A stretch of 64,000 bases of DNA from Liopterus haemorrhoidalis (Eukaryota > Arthropoda > Insecta > Coleoptera > Dytiscidae): positions 2,358,501 through 2,422,500 of the forward strand of contig OZ020618.1 of assembly GCA_963971575.1 (NCBI GenBank), given 5' to 3'. Numbering within the stretch: position 1 is the stretch's first letter; each line of letters starts with the position of its first letter. Under the pieces are notes generated by a model that was given only the letters and a program-made list of their open reading frames with translations, ran no database searches and was not told the origin of the DNA. A program made the position numbers and the translations under genes. Below are positions 24,719 to 36,129 of the stretch, in pieces.

Positions 24719-24811
24719 CAAGATCAGGGGGAGAATTATTTATAAAATATCCAGAACAAGTAGGCCCCGTATGCATTTGTCTGTATGTACCATACATGTG
24801 AGATGGAACCC
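24719..24811 (-). CDS. zormin: bridging exon between zormin and kettin
   Basis: A 93-bp exon with acceptor tgtttcag at 24812 and a perfect gtaagt donor at 24718. Entered in phase 1 from 49316 it reads G-V-P-S-H-M-Y-G-T-Y-R-Q-M-H and ends N-N-S-P-P-D-L, leaving in phase 1. Its donor phase matches the kettin acceptor at 10484 (D-L-G-G-T-M-M-I). Its acceptor phase matches the donor after the zormin Ig at 49316. I do not recognise the peptide. The inference is that it joins zormin to kettin in long isoforms. It could also be an alternative exon, and unseen exons may lie between it and 49316. It is flanked by inverted copies of repeat family A. Confidence 0.7.
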
Positions 24812-24865
24812 CTGAAACAGTAAATATTTTAAGAATTTACGCACTAAACTTACATTATTACACTA

Positions 24866-25331
24866 TAAAAAATCAGCTGTGGCCACCACAGGACCGACCG
24901 CCATCATAAAGTACTTCATAAAGTAATACATTCTAGCAGCAGAGTAGAAATAACTTGGCCTAATATTTTCTAACAGAGATATTATTTATCATGACCATGG
25001 AAACGTTACATATAAGTATGAAAAAATTGAGACTTGGAAAAAATTTCGAAAAATTTTACAAAAATTATTCGAAATTTTTCGTTTTATCAAAAAACGTCTC
25101 AAATAAAAGTTATTAATTATTGCTTTTATAGCAACTTTTGTTCAATAAATTTTTTCGAAATATTTTTTTGTTGTGAAATATTCATAAAAATCTTAAAATC
25201 GACACGACTAAACTCTCATTTTTAGTCAACCGATTTTTACCAAAAGTTGATCAACTCGTGCCATTGATGGAAGAAGCTAAAATATGAAGTTTCATAAAAA
25301 TCCTTTCAGCCGAATATGCTCTGCACGTGTA

Positions 25332-25390
<59 letters not shown>

Positions 25391-25528
25391 CGACAGACAT
25401 CATGCTAAAAATAATCAAAACGTTATGTAGGGACCTCAATTCGTGGAGATCCATTAAAATCTCGAAATGTCAAAATCGGTATGATCACAATACCTCCCTT
25501 ATATATGTTGGCGGTCGGTAAAAATATT
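24866..25528 (-). mobile_element. repeat family A, copy 2 (inverted to copy 1)
   Basis: On the plus strand it begins aaaaaatcagctgtggccac and ends ggcggtcggtaaaaa, the reverse of copy 1. It carries a cagacaga microsatellite at 25334-25400. It starts only about 55 bp from the bridging exon. Confidence 0.8.
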
Positions 25529-25580
25529 TGTCAAAGATCTTTTATAAAATATATTTGATGAGAAATGTGACACTGTAATA

Positions 25581-25660
25581 CAGCGGTTCTTAAACTGGGG
25601 TCCGCGGACCCTTGGCGGTCTGCGTAGCTATTACCGAGGGTCCGCGAAACAATTTTGACC
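25581..25660 (+). mobile_element. hAT-type element end
   Basis: Begins CAGCGGTTCTTAAACTGG followed by ggtccgcggacccttggcgg, a GC-rich subterminal block typical of the hAT MITEs in this window. I could not find the other end, so the length is unknown. Confidence 0.5.
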
Positions 25661-26089
25661 TTTACTTTACATCCCCCAACTTTTCGCTTTCATACAAATA
25701 ACTCATTTAATAAAAATTCTACATGGTCAAGACTTTTTGCATTTGTTGTTACCTAGCTAGTTATTGACATAACTAAACAATAATTAGTAAAAATTTAATT
25801 ATTTTTATTCAATTGCAAATTATTTATGGAAAACATATTATAATAAAATCTATTTTGACCAATTTTTGACCAAGAAATGTTTGTATGAGTTTAACGTATT
25901 ATAATTTGTAACTTTATTAATTCTTTTACTACTATTTTTATTCATTTTATGTTTTTTATTCTATATGTTAATAAAAATGTTCATCTCTATAAATGAGCAA
26001 GACCATTTATTAAAATAACCTGCGATACATTTTTACCAATATTTATTATAACGTAGTGCCTGTGAGATTATTGAGCCAGATATTAAAGC

Positions 26090-26275
26090 AGCAGCAGTGT
26101 AGAAATAACTTGGCCTTATATTTTCTAACAGATATATTATTATTTATCATAACCATGGAAACGTTACATATAAGTATGAAAAAATAGATACCTGGGAAAA
26201 ATTCGAAAATTTTTTCAAAAATGTTTCGATTTATCGAAAAATGTCTCAAATAAAAGTTGTTATATTTAGCACAAG
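26090..26275 (-). mobile_element. repeat family A fragment
   Basis: Shares agtagaaataacttggcct, aacagatatatt and aaacgttacatataagtatg with the family A copies, in inverted orientation. Truncated. Confidence 0.65.
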
Positions 26276-26734
26276 AGACTAGCTAATCGAAGTGCTTTAT
26301 AATAAAAAAATAAAAAAATAAAATAGATGGGTCTTTTTGAATTAAATACTATATCTGTGAACTAGTTTTTTTTTTTTTTTTCAGTTAATCTCCTTGCTAT
26401 GCCTTCCAATAGTTCGAGGGATGTTTAGTCTTTTATAAAGATTCAAAATATTATTGCAATAAACAAATTTGCGTTCCAGTTTTATTATTTACATCGTCTA
26501 AATATAAATGAAAAATGTCTCAGGCATTAACTTAAATTACGCGTTCTGCAGTAAAAATAATTCATTGCTCACCGACTCTAAAATTAACTGAAAATTTTGC
26601 ATAAGGTTTCTTAACTTAAAATTCGTACAAAGGTATCTGTAAATACAAACTTTCACATTTCGGACTGTTGTCCTAAAATAAATATATTATTAATGTTATT
26701 ATTTAAAAAAAAAAATGATGCTAAGTGTGAATTT

Positions 26735-27785
26735 CACACATTTCAGGGTTTCGCAGGTATTTAGTAAGTGAATGATGATTATCTGGGATGCCAAAACAAA
26801 TTTTATTTTTATTGTTAATTTTAATTCGAGTGCCTAATACCATAATTTAGGTTTCTAAATATGTGCAGTATTTTTTTTTATATAGCAAGGTTCATTAAGT
26901 TTTTGAAAATTGCGCCTACGGCTTCCATTGGTTGGTATAAGTCATAAGCTCCACCACTCTGATTTCGTGTACATTGAAACATAGAATTAAATTATAATTT
27001 CAACAATTTCCACTGGTTATTAAATTTACGCTTTTAAATATTAAATACAATATTTACCAAAATATAACTAGAATTTTGAAAAAATAATTTAAACAAAATA
27101 AAAATGAAAAAAAAAAACAGAAAAAATAAAATTGTCTCCTCTCGCCGGGAGCGAACTCTATTTTGTTGGGTAAGAAACGAGCACCATTACACCAGGATAC
27201 GCCTTCTAGTGTAGCGTGTTACATAACTATCATTGTCAACAAAAAAACACAAAAAATGCGTTATTTTCCGAAAACATAATCTGATCAAAAATTCCTGTTG
27301 TACGATTCCGGTTCACACCAATGTACATTACTTAGAATTTTTTCAGATTTTTAGTTTAAACCATCTGGGCTACAGGGTGTGACAAAATTTTGTTTGTACA
27401 ATTTTGGCAAAAATCGCATCATAATAATTTATTTTGCAAAAATAAAAATTTGATCGTTAATCCACGTACTAAGGGCTTTCATTTGATACCCTACTCAGAA
27501 TTAAAAAAAAATTTTTCGATGACCACATATTTGTTTATATTTTTAGGGGGATATGTTTTTTAGATGTTTTAGTATTTTTCCTATGTGCGGGTCAAAGAGT
27601 TGTATAAGCATGCTAAATTTCAACTCTCTAGGTTTAGCCGTTTGGCTACAATTTTTACCGAACAGACAGACGGTTACGGTATAAGGATTTTTTGGTCATA
27701 CCTACAAAAGGCGTTGGAGCCTTTTCATTTTCGCTCACATACTTTGAGAATCAATTGGGATGGAGGTCAAAAATTACATTAAGAA
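26735..27785 (-). mobile_element. repeat family B, copy 1, with tRNA-like module
   Basis: On the plus strand it runs from the palindromic end tgtgaatttcacacat, through an internal block, to the end ggtcatacctacaaaagg. A tRNA-like stretch lies at about 27145-27215 on the minus strand, with an A-box-like tggtgtaatgg and a B-box-like agttcgctccc. The microsatellite position holds only a short cagacagacgg. A copy of about 1 kb lies inverted at 37448-38440. Confidence 0.7.
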
Positions 27786-28459
27786 AAATATTTTTACTAA
27801 AATAGTTAATTTTTTTTTATTGATATGAAGGTTCGTCTCGAAGGACCTGCCAAAAATAATTCCTCTATTTCAATATTTCTAATTTTAAATGCCATTTGTG
27901 TGTAGAAATCAGGTTTAATCCTGTCAAAGACAAATATATTTTGTCATTACCTGTGAAATTGCAAAAAGACAACAGTTGTGTACTTATTGTAAATAAATAA
28001 TTAATTTATTTCTAATATTACATTGAACTTGATTAATCTATTCTATGAAAGGTCCTTAAACTTTTTTTGGGACATTTTTTTGGATGTCTACCAATATTTT
28101 CAAGACTGTGTGTAAACACTTTAAGAGAAAATTAATAGGTTTGTTTCTATTATATTATAAATAATTTTGTTTGTTAATTTTTTCATTGTGCTTCCTTGTT
28201 GAAAAATAAAATATTAGGTGTACCGGAAAGTTTTTTCGTTTTTATTATTAGTGCAGTATGCGAACTAGTCACGACTTGTTCGCTGAATTAAACGTCTTTT
28301 GCGTTTCGATTAAACTCTGTAATTTTGAGTACCTAATTATTGATCTCGTTTCATTTCAAACCCTTGCATTTTAAAATGGCGGAACAACTTTCATCAAAAA
28401 AATTTTCATGCTGTTTAATGTTGTATGAGTACCATAAAAAAAATATGATACAGTTGCTA

Positions 28460-28937
28460 CATAAATTTATTCTCCGACAGTCAGTATGGTTTTAGGAGTA
28501 ACAGGAGTACCATAGAGGCAGTTATGGATTTTGTCGCGTATGTCTCGGATGCGTTGGAATCTGGGAAATACTGCCTCAGCATTTTTCTTAATTTAAGCAA
28601 GACTTTCGACTGTATATCTCACGATATTTTATTAAGCAAACTATCTTTTTATGGTTTCGATGACATGAGCCGTGCCTTGCTTAAATCATATTTATCTAAC
28701 CCAAAACAGTTTACCCAATTTAACAGTAGCACTTCCCAGTATCTTCCTTTGCATTTTGGAGTGCATCAAGGTTCAGTTCTCGGACCGCTACTGTTCCTAA
28801 TATTTATAAATGACATGCCTCTCTCTACAAACGCCAAAATAATTCTATACGCTGACGATACAACATTATTAGATTGTAAAAATGATTTAGATTATCTTTA
28901 GGTCAATAAAATTATTATTATTATTATTATTATTATT
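28460..28937 (+). mobile_element. LINE reverse-transcriptase fragment (jockey-like) nested in mariner
   Basis: An open frame encodes part of a reverse transcriptase: S-D-S-Q-Y-G-F-R-S-N-R-S-T, L-N-L-S-K-T-F-D-C-I-S-H, H-Q-G-S-V-L-G-P-L-L-F and the catalytic Y-A-D-D-T. The usual V-P-Q-G-S is H-Q-G-S here. The frame ends at D-Y-L and is followed by a (tta)n tract (28911-28937), as at LINE 3' ends. 5' truncation and a lost C-terminus make it non-functional. Confidence 0.8.
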
Positions 28938-29420
28938 GATTAGATGAGGTACGTCCGTAAGTTAGTAATTATAGTTGATAGATAATGGGATTCGGACCAG
29001 TCAAACCCTTTTTCAAATTCATAAGTGGCTTATTCATATGCTTATCTCTGAGTTCAATAACCGGACAATATGATGTATTCTCTATTAATTTTAAAATTGT
29101 TATTTTATATCGTGACTATTAACTAAGGTATTGTAAATTTAACATTGTTTTTTATTCTTTAACTCATATTTGATATGTTTTTATTCTTTAATAATTATTT
29201 TATGTTATATTTTAAATTCCGACAATTTTGTAATGCTTATTTTAACTACTTGACTTGATAAATTTGAACACTATCATAATTTTATACATGTAAACTTACC
29301 AATTTAATAATTCTATATTTCTATATATCTTTGTAGCTCTGATGAAGATTTAAATTAAAATCGAAACGTTAGCGAAGTTAATAAATTTGTTTTTATTTTC
29401 TGACTGGTCCGAATCGCATT
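28938..29420 (+). mobile_element. Penelope-like terminal repeat with inverted flank
   Basis: The block gattagatgaggtacgtccg ... gggattcggaccagtc at the left is the reverse of the sequence after the right end gactggtccgaatc in the related copy at 36130-36480. The shared core includes the hammerhead-type motif at 29336-29373. The layout of a terminal repeat with an inverted flank fits Penelope-like retroelements. No Penelope reverse transcriptase or GIY-YIG domain is seen. Confidence 0.5.
29336..29373 (+). ncRNA. hammerhead ribozyme-like motif, copy 1
   Basis: Reading GCT-CTGATGA-a-GATTT-loop-AAATC-GAA-AC-GT-T-AGC. Stem I is GCT/AGC, the conserved cores CTGATGA and GAA are intact, stem II is GATTT/AAATC with a 6-nt loop, stem III is a minimal AC/GT, and the cleavage-site base is T. 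One unpaired A follows the CTGATGA core. Minimal stem III hammerheads of this type are known from Penelope-like elements. Activity is not shown. Confidence 0.5.
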
Positions 29421-30420
29421 AATACCGAAACCGATTTATAATTATTATTATTATTATAAAACATTTGCACTGTTTATGGTGATAAACGAACTAAGTGTAC
29501 GCACATGTTTATGCTTGATGAACTTCGATCTGGAAGGCCCTATAGAGGAATAATTTATAATGAAATGTTAAAACCGGGGAAAAGTGTTAATTCTGATCTC
29601 TGCTGTGAACAATTGGATCGACTGAATCAGAAATCGGCCAGAAATTGTAAATAGAAGAGGAGTTATTCTTCGAGGCGACAATGCCTGACCTCATTCATCA
29701 AAAAAAGATACGTGAAAATATTTCCGAGCTTGATTGGGAGGTTCTAACACACCCACCTTACTCACCAGACATTTCACCCTTCGACTATCACTTATTTCGG
29801 TCACTGGAACACATTTTAAGAAACAAGATACTTAGAGATCTGAACCATGTTAAAAAGAGCCTTGAATAATTTTTTTCTTCTAAAAATCAGGAATTTTATG
29901 AATCGGGAATATTTTCTCTTCCTGATAAAAGCCAGAGTGTGACTATTTTACTCAGTAAAGTACATTTTTTCTTTCGATTTGTTTCTATTTTAATAGTACC
30001 AAATAAACGAAAAAACTTTCTGGTACACCTATTAAGAATATCAGGTTGAATGGTAAACAGTGATAATCATGGAATGGAAGATAACTTAGTATAAGCAATT
30101 AAATGTTTTTGTAAATTGTAACTGGAGAAATGAAAAGACAAACCAAGAAATATCATTTTACAACTAGTTTTCTTATGGTATAAATTATTTTTCTAAGTTC
30201 TAAAGACATTGTTCTCTACGGTTTGTAAGGACCTTGGTTTACCAAGTCAATGCCGTTGTAATTAATTATGTTATTGTTTTCTGCATGCAAAACGTTCAAC
30301 CAATGTGCCAAATTCAATTTTTATGTTTACACTAGTATCGATACTAATTATAAGTCTCGTCAAATTACTAGTTAATAATTACACTCTTAGTCAGTTCCGT
30401 CTTTTCCATGATGGCACATA

Positions 30421-31560
30421 GGGCACGAGCCCAGAGCCCCCAAAATGCCAAGGTCGTCTTTTACAGAAAAAAATTTTTTTTTTTTTGATTTTTCGATCAA
30501 AAACTTTTTGACTCCGATTTTAGCCAAAATAAAGTTTTGAGATAATTTTAGGATGAGGATTATGAAAAAAATATTAAATAAAATTATGCTTTCCTAGTTT
30601 TTCTGTTAGAGCCGATTTTTAGTCAGATTTTTGCCTATAATGCCAAAACTTTTGCCCAAACTTCAAAAGGGACCAAATTTTGTTAATATATGACCAAAAA
30701 TACATATTTGTACCAATTTTCAATAAAATCGGAGACAAAAATGTTTTGCTTGAAAAACATGTTTTTTTTAAGGTCAACTCCTTACGATTTTTGGCCAATT
30801 TCAATGGTTTTGGATTACTGCACGTACAAAACTTAATATTTGATTTATTAAACCCCATTTTTTTTATAGGCTGAACAATGTAACAGTATTTTAAAAATTC
30901 AAACCGCAGATTTCTATCTCTAACCATTTTTTAGTTAGGATTTATCAAAATTTTCAAAAAAATTAAAATAAAATGAAAAATCTTTTAAAAAAAAGTTTCA
31001 AAATATTGTTACAAGTCAATTAGGGCCTCAAGATTTCAAAAATTTCAACCGCAGGTCATTATCGAATTTCGTTTTTGAGATACGTCCATACGAAGATGAA
31101 AATTTCTGTAAATCACGCCATATTAAAATTTGTCATAATTTTAAAATACGGAAAAAGAATAAGGCTTCAATTTTTTTCTAGACTAAATAAACTACGAGAA
31201 ATCCAAAAATTCTAACCTTAGGTCGGTTTCTTTAACCGTTTTTGAGTTGTAAGTTTTTTTAATTCACAATTTTCACAAATAATGTAAATTATGCCATTAA
31301 GAAAATTGTCGTTATCTCAAAACGTGTTAAACGATTAAAGGTCCAAATTTTTTCTAGACTAAACAAACCACGTTTAATCCAAAATTTTCAACCGCAGGTC
31401 CCTATCTCCAACCATTATTGAGTTATGATTTTTTTTTAATTCACAATTTTCACAAATATGTAAATAATTCCATTAAAAAAAAATTATTAAAAAACGCAAG
31501 CACAGCAAAGTTTTTATAAGGGAAAAGGTAGGACATATTTCCGAAAAATAAATACTTTAA
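30421..31560 (+). repeat. interspersed repeat family C, copy 1
   Basis: Blocks such as agagccgatttttagtcaga, tgaccaaaaatacatatttg and tctagactaaataaac recur in inverted order at 38550-39160, and the left border (ggcacatagggcacgagccc) pairs loosely with gcgcccggggcttcg near 39510. The two form an inverted pair about 8 kb apart. No ORF. Confidence 0.6.
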
Positions 31561-31598
31561 ATTTTAATATTTCCGTTTATAAATTAAATTTCAAAATA

Positions 31599-31905
31599 TT
31601 AAGTTTCATTAGCAACATATGTTTTCAGTAAACACATAATATTATTTATCCGAGTTGAAACATGGGTCGCGTTGGCATAAATGCAATCTAATTTTGGAAC
31701 GTCCGGGAGCTGTTTGCAACTTTTGGCAGACGACAAATACGATAGAGAATCTGGACCTTTAGAATCGCAAACAAGAATTACTGTAACGTTTTCGTCGGTC
31801 ATTAAAATAATTGTAAATCAATCGACCTCTTTTCGCTTGATCCAAAATTAATTGAAGCCATTGTAAACAACACCATTTACGTGTTTGAGGGTCATAAAAA
31901 AAGAT
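31599..31905 (-). pseudogene. unidentified protein-coding fragment, frameshifted
   Basis: One frame gives P-Q-T-R-K-W-C-C-L-Q-W-L-Q-L-I-L-D-Q-A-K-R-G, then a second frame from the ATG at 31802 gives M-T-D-E-N-V-T-V-I-L-V-C-D-S-K-G, S-A-K-S-C-K-Q-L-P-D-V-P-K-L and H-V-S-T-R-I-N-N-I-M. Residue composition looks like real protein rather than a repeat shadow. I do not recognise it. A single frame change near 31803 suggests a decayed retrocopy or captured exon. Confidence 0.3.
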
Positions 31906-32060
31906 CAGATGTGACCACCACAGAACCAACCGTCATCACAAAGTTAAACAAAATATTTTCTAACAGAGAAATTATTATTGAAAAAGATAACGTTTTATAT
32001 TATGTAGACAATTTTATCATACGTATTTATAATTTACCGTAATTATGGAAATGTACCTAC
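31905..32060 (-). mobile_element. repeat family A fragment
   Basis: Shares the gaccaccacagaaccaaccg and tattttctaacagag blocks with family A, in inverted orientation and diverged. Confidence 0.5.
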
Positions 32061-32112
32061 GTATATGTTAAAATAGATTGACTGTGTTTATCACCCGTAC
32101 TTTGACTGTGTT

Positions 32113-32460
32113 TATCACCCTGTATTAGAGGAATAACTGGCCCACTACGATCTTAAGGATCGCCAACAAGTTGTACATTTTAACAGTAGTAAATTTAGTA
32201 GTATAGAAATGAATTCGGGAGTGCCCCAAGGGTCCATCTTAGGACCAATTTTATTTTTATTTTATATAAAGGACTTTCCTTTGCATATTAATTCTAAAAC
32301 CGTGATATTCGCTGACGACACAACTTTCATTAACCGAGGGAAGAAACTTTTAGACGTTAGTGACTCCATGGAGAGTAATATTAGAGAAGCACAAGCTTGG
32401 TTCTGTGCCAATATATTAAATCTGAATACAAACAAAACAATAAAATTAGTCTTTTCATAG
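32113..32460 (+). mobile_element. LINE reverse-transcriptase fragment
   Basis: An open frame includes S-G-V-P-Q-G-S-I-L-G-P-I-L-F and the catalytic F-A-D-D-T, followed by N-I-L-N-L-N-T-N-K-T. It is a jockey-like palm domain, truncated at both sides. It is a different copy from 28460-28937. Confidence 0.8.
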
Positions 32461-32849
32461 AATCCAAGACTAAATCTAACAGATTATAGCACAGAAGCAA
32501 GATTTTTGGACTTTTCTGGATACCAACCAAGACACCAACCAGAAATACAAACAAATGTCAAAATAAAGCACTCCGACTGATAATTAAAACTACGAACAAA
32601 ATATGTTTTGACCCACATGCAATGGCTGCTACAGCTTATTGCTCGTTATTGCTCGTCCTTCACCCCCGCTTGTAACTCGCACCTACACTCGTACACTGGA
32701 TTTGAGACATTCGCTCTTTTGCCCTGCCTACCGTATGTCCATTCTAAAAACATTTGTTTTAGGAAGCGAAACGCGGCGCGATGCGAATTTAAGTTACAAA
32801 CATTTCAATATAACTAAATATTAATTTAAAATGGGTAAAATGCCGCCAC

Positions 32850-33710
32850 TGCCTATAAACTAGGTAGTTAGGTTAGGTTTAGTTAGTAAAAGTTTAGGAC
32901 AGAAGTTGTATTGGTCTACTTTACTAAATTTTTACGAAAAACTCTATTAAGTTTTATTTCCATAGAGATATTTTAGTATTTAATTTATGACAAATAAATG
33001 TCGTTTTTTAATTAGATATTATACTGCAAAAGTTTTGGCTCCAAATTGAAATGCCAAAGCTGAATCAAATGGTGTGAATTGTATTGAAAAGATTTGTACT
33101 TTGTGCTCAGGTTCAGTAACATTTAAGTATTTTTATAGAAATATAATCCCGGAAACATTTATAACAGGTGCAGTCTTTTCCACTCGACAACATAAATATA
33201 TGGTCTTTGAAATTTCATCTAATCTTCGTAGGTAATCGAACAAGGAGTTGTTTTCAACAGATGGAATCTATTTAAAATTATTGTATTACAAAGGTTGACG
33301 TACTGCGAGCAAATAGCTTTTATAAATTTTGGCAATGTACAACTTCCTCCTAAAAAAATTGATGTGAAGTATGAATTTTACACAATTCAGGGTTTCGAAC
33401 GTGTACAGGGTGTGTCAATATAGAGGAACAACTATTTTTCTCGAAAATGCGATAGGTGAGTAAGTTGGGAAAATGTAGTAAAGTAGACCAATAAATCTGG
33501 TCTAAACTTTTACTAACTAAACCTAACCTAACTACCTAGTGTTTAGGTCGACACTACTTTATTTTCCCCAAACATTAGCTCAATTAAAATTGTGTATCAT
33601 CGTGCAATAATATTTTATATAATCCTAATTTATTACTTCTGTTTTTCTTAAATATCCTCGACCACATCGTATTGGTCCACTTTATTACTTATGGCTTTTT
33701 TAGCCATTAT
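32850..33710. repeat. inverted repeat arms of about 85 bp
   Basis: The left arm near 32850-32935 (aggtagttaggttaggttta ... ggtctactttactaaat) recurs inverted near 33465-33545 (gtaaagtagaccaataaatc ... cctaacctaactacct). About 530 bp separate the arms. No ORF. Possibly a foldback element. Confidence 0.6.
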
Positions 33711-34140
33711 TATTATATTTCACTGTTTTGGAAGACTCAGAGAACGTCTTTGCCAACATATAATTGCGTACAAAATTTTGACAAATAATTTATTTCTACA
33801 TATGCAACTAATAATTTTCAATTTTGATCATTAATTCAAATATTAAAGGTTTCCATTTTTTTTCACGGTTATGTCCTTTCCTACTGAGGCAATTAACCAG
33901 GATAATTATTATTTTTCGTAATTAAAATTCCATCCCTGAACGGGATTCAAACCCAAGACCTTAGCAACGCAGGGTATGTATGTTATCATTACGCTACGCC
34001 TGTCGGCAATGTTTCTATTTGATATCCCACTAAAATTTAAAAAAATATATTGTTTTTCGACATACACAAAATTGTTTATATTTACAAAAATGCATCGAAA
34101 TTGGTTAAAAGAAGAGCGGCGAAAAATTCTTTGGACAGAT
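33360..34140 (-). mobile_element. repeat family B, diverged copy with tRNA-like module
   Basis: Begins with a family B palindromic-end relic (gatgtgaagtatgaatttta). At 33935-34010 on the minus strand there is a tRNA-like stretch (A-box-like tagcgtaatgat, B-box-like gggtttgaatccc). It continues with the family B block tttgatatcccac and caaaattgtttat. The tRNA-like module sits at the same relative place as in the other two long copies. Confidence 0.5.
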
Positions 34141-35642
34141 AAATTGTAATTGTATAGGCTATTCCAAATGTTTAACTAGAATTTTTATTTTTGTAAGTTG
34201 TCATGGTCTCACATTTTATGGTTTGAACTGGGCTTTTCCTAAACAAAATGATCAATAATCTCACTTAATCTGTAAAAGTTACCAGAACTGAAAATCTAGT
34301 TCTTCCTAAACCAATGAAACAAGCTGTAATTAATAGGTTTTTCTTACTTAATTATTATCTTTACTTTCAACAGCAAGGGTATGACAAAGATTTTTATTTT
34401 TTATTTTGTTTATTATATTCTTTTATAAGTTTTATTAGTCATTCATTTAATATATCCCCTCTAAAATTAAACCAAGTTTACATTCAAGAAGAATTTCGTT
34501 GTCATATACATTGTCGAAATAAAATTACGAAATTTTTGGCAAAGTAAAGTAAGTCATTATTTCATCAACTTATTTTTGAAGTTGTATACATCAATAGATT
34601 CGCAAACAAAAAATAATAAATTAGTTACTAATTATAACTTTTTAACGCACTTGTGTACCGAAAATTATATAAAAAACATTAAAAAAATCAGATAAATATT
34701 TACAAGAAATGTATCTTACAAAAAATCTACATTAAAGCAAAAAATGTATCTACATTAAAGAAGAAAACTGGAAAACTGCTGTACATCAAGAAGTGAAAAT
34801 TAGAATAATTAAGTTGTATATAGAGTTGTGAGAGAAAATGGTATGAGTTGCAACAACTTATTCTGGAAAGATCCTTGGCAAGAGAAGTGTAGGTTACACA
34901 AGAACTTAATGTATTAAGATAAAGAACAGGACTTTTTGAAAATCGCGATCAGTGAACAAGTTGGGAAAAAAATTTGCACAAAATCTTGGAATATAAACAT
35001 AATATATAAAAATGGTGAGTAGATACTTTTATTTGGGGGACAGGGGGGCATTGCATTCGTAATAAATTGAAAGCTTTAATAATTCAAGGCACCTTGTAAG
35101 AATGTCTGCTTTAAGCGCCAAAATATCATCGCACGGCCCTGTTTGATGGCCAAATATTATCCAAAGTATCGAGTGATAGGTAGTATTGAAATTTATTAGG
35201 GAAATTTTCCATACATAGGGAACAGATTTGGAATTAATTTATTTATTAATCTAATTCATTTACTTTTTTGGGAAATTTTAATTGAGTTAACTTTCCTGTG
35301 AATTTTGCAAATATTTTGAATTCTATTTTTAGAGTGAAATATGATGCAAATAAATTCGTGAAAATTTATGATTTTTAGCTAAAAATACTTGACATACTGA
35401 AGTGATTGGTGTAATTTGAAACATTTTCTTTTTTAGATTATCTTAAAAATCAAAAATAAATGTCAAATGTCAAAAAAATTATGCGGAAAAAGATCAACAT
35501 CTAATATTCTATGGGTTATTTATATAGAAATACCAAGACAAGTTTTAGAAAACTATGATATGCCACTTATAAATGGAAATATGATGGACAGTTTTTTAAA
35601 ACAAAATTCAACGCCAATTGTTTAGTCTTATTAAAGTTGATA

Positions 35643-35765
35643 TACTAGCGTCGGGGAATCAATGCAGTTACGTCACAATACGTAACAAACGACTGTATTG
35701 TTTGGAACAATGCAATTGTTTGTTACGTCGTGTGACGTAACTGCACTGATTCGCCGACGCTAGTA
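35643..35765. repeat. near-perfect palindrome (hairpin MITE)
   Basis: Arms of about 50 bp: TACTAGCGTCGG ... gcagttacgtcaca against tgtgacgtaactgc ... CCGACGCTAGTA, with a few mismatches and a small loop. A TA-type target site is possible. No ORF. Confidence 0.8.
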
Positions 35766-35784
35766 TAGTAAATTGTGGTCTTGC

Positions 35785-35860
35785 CGACCGGCGTAGCGTA
35801 GTGGTAACACAGGTGCCCTGCGTGTTTAAGATCTCGGGTTCGAATTAAAGGAATTAAAAA
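35785..35860 (+). repeat. tRNA-derived SINE head
   Basis: gccgaccggcgtagcgtagt gives an A-box-like element and cgggttcgaatta a B-box-like element. It shares gcgtagcgta with the module at 33935-34010. It has no acceptor stem pairing, so it is not a working tRNA. Confidence 0.55.
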
Positions 35861-36129
35861 AAAAGATTAAAACTTGATGCAATTATATTAAAATTAAAAC
35901 AGACAGACCTGAGATTAGAAAATTAAATTTTTCGGAACTCTTAAAAAAAGGAAAATTTAGAAATTTGGATACGTTTAGCTTAAAACTAAAATATAGACAC
36001 CTGATATTTTTCAAGTTCTAAAGCTCCAGATACCCTAAAAATTCAATTTTTCGCTTGCAGCGACGAGTTGTTAGAATTATTTGTGATCTAAAGTATAGAC
36101 AGAACTGTCGAAAATATTTTAAACGAAAA

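Larger units (their letters stand above)
28217..30029 (+). mobile_element. mariner element, interrupted by a LINE and a Penelope-like fragment
   Basis: Inverted termini GGTGTACCGGAAAGTTTTTT and the reverse of GGTGTACCAGAAAGTTTTTT, each flanked by TA. Inside, the N-terminus (M-A-E-Q-L-S-S-K-K-F from 28376) and the C-terminal half of a mariner transposase are readable: R-S-G-R-P-Y-R-G, N-S-D-L-C-C-E-Q-L-D-R-L, R-G-D-N-A and Y-S-P-D-I-S-P-F-D-Y-H-L-F (about 29761-29800). Two catalytic-type Asp positions survive. Stops and frameshifts make it dead. The middle is replaced by 28460-29440. Confidence 0.8.

Noticed and set aside
23135..25400. CRISPR array from spaced short repeats
   Set aside because: The repeats are 4-bp microsatellites inside transposable elements in a eukaryotic genome, without repeat-spacer structure.
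32860..32885. Interstitial insect telomere repeat (TTAGG)n
   Set aside because: Only about two units, embedded in an inverted repeat. Too short to mean anything.
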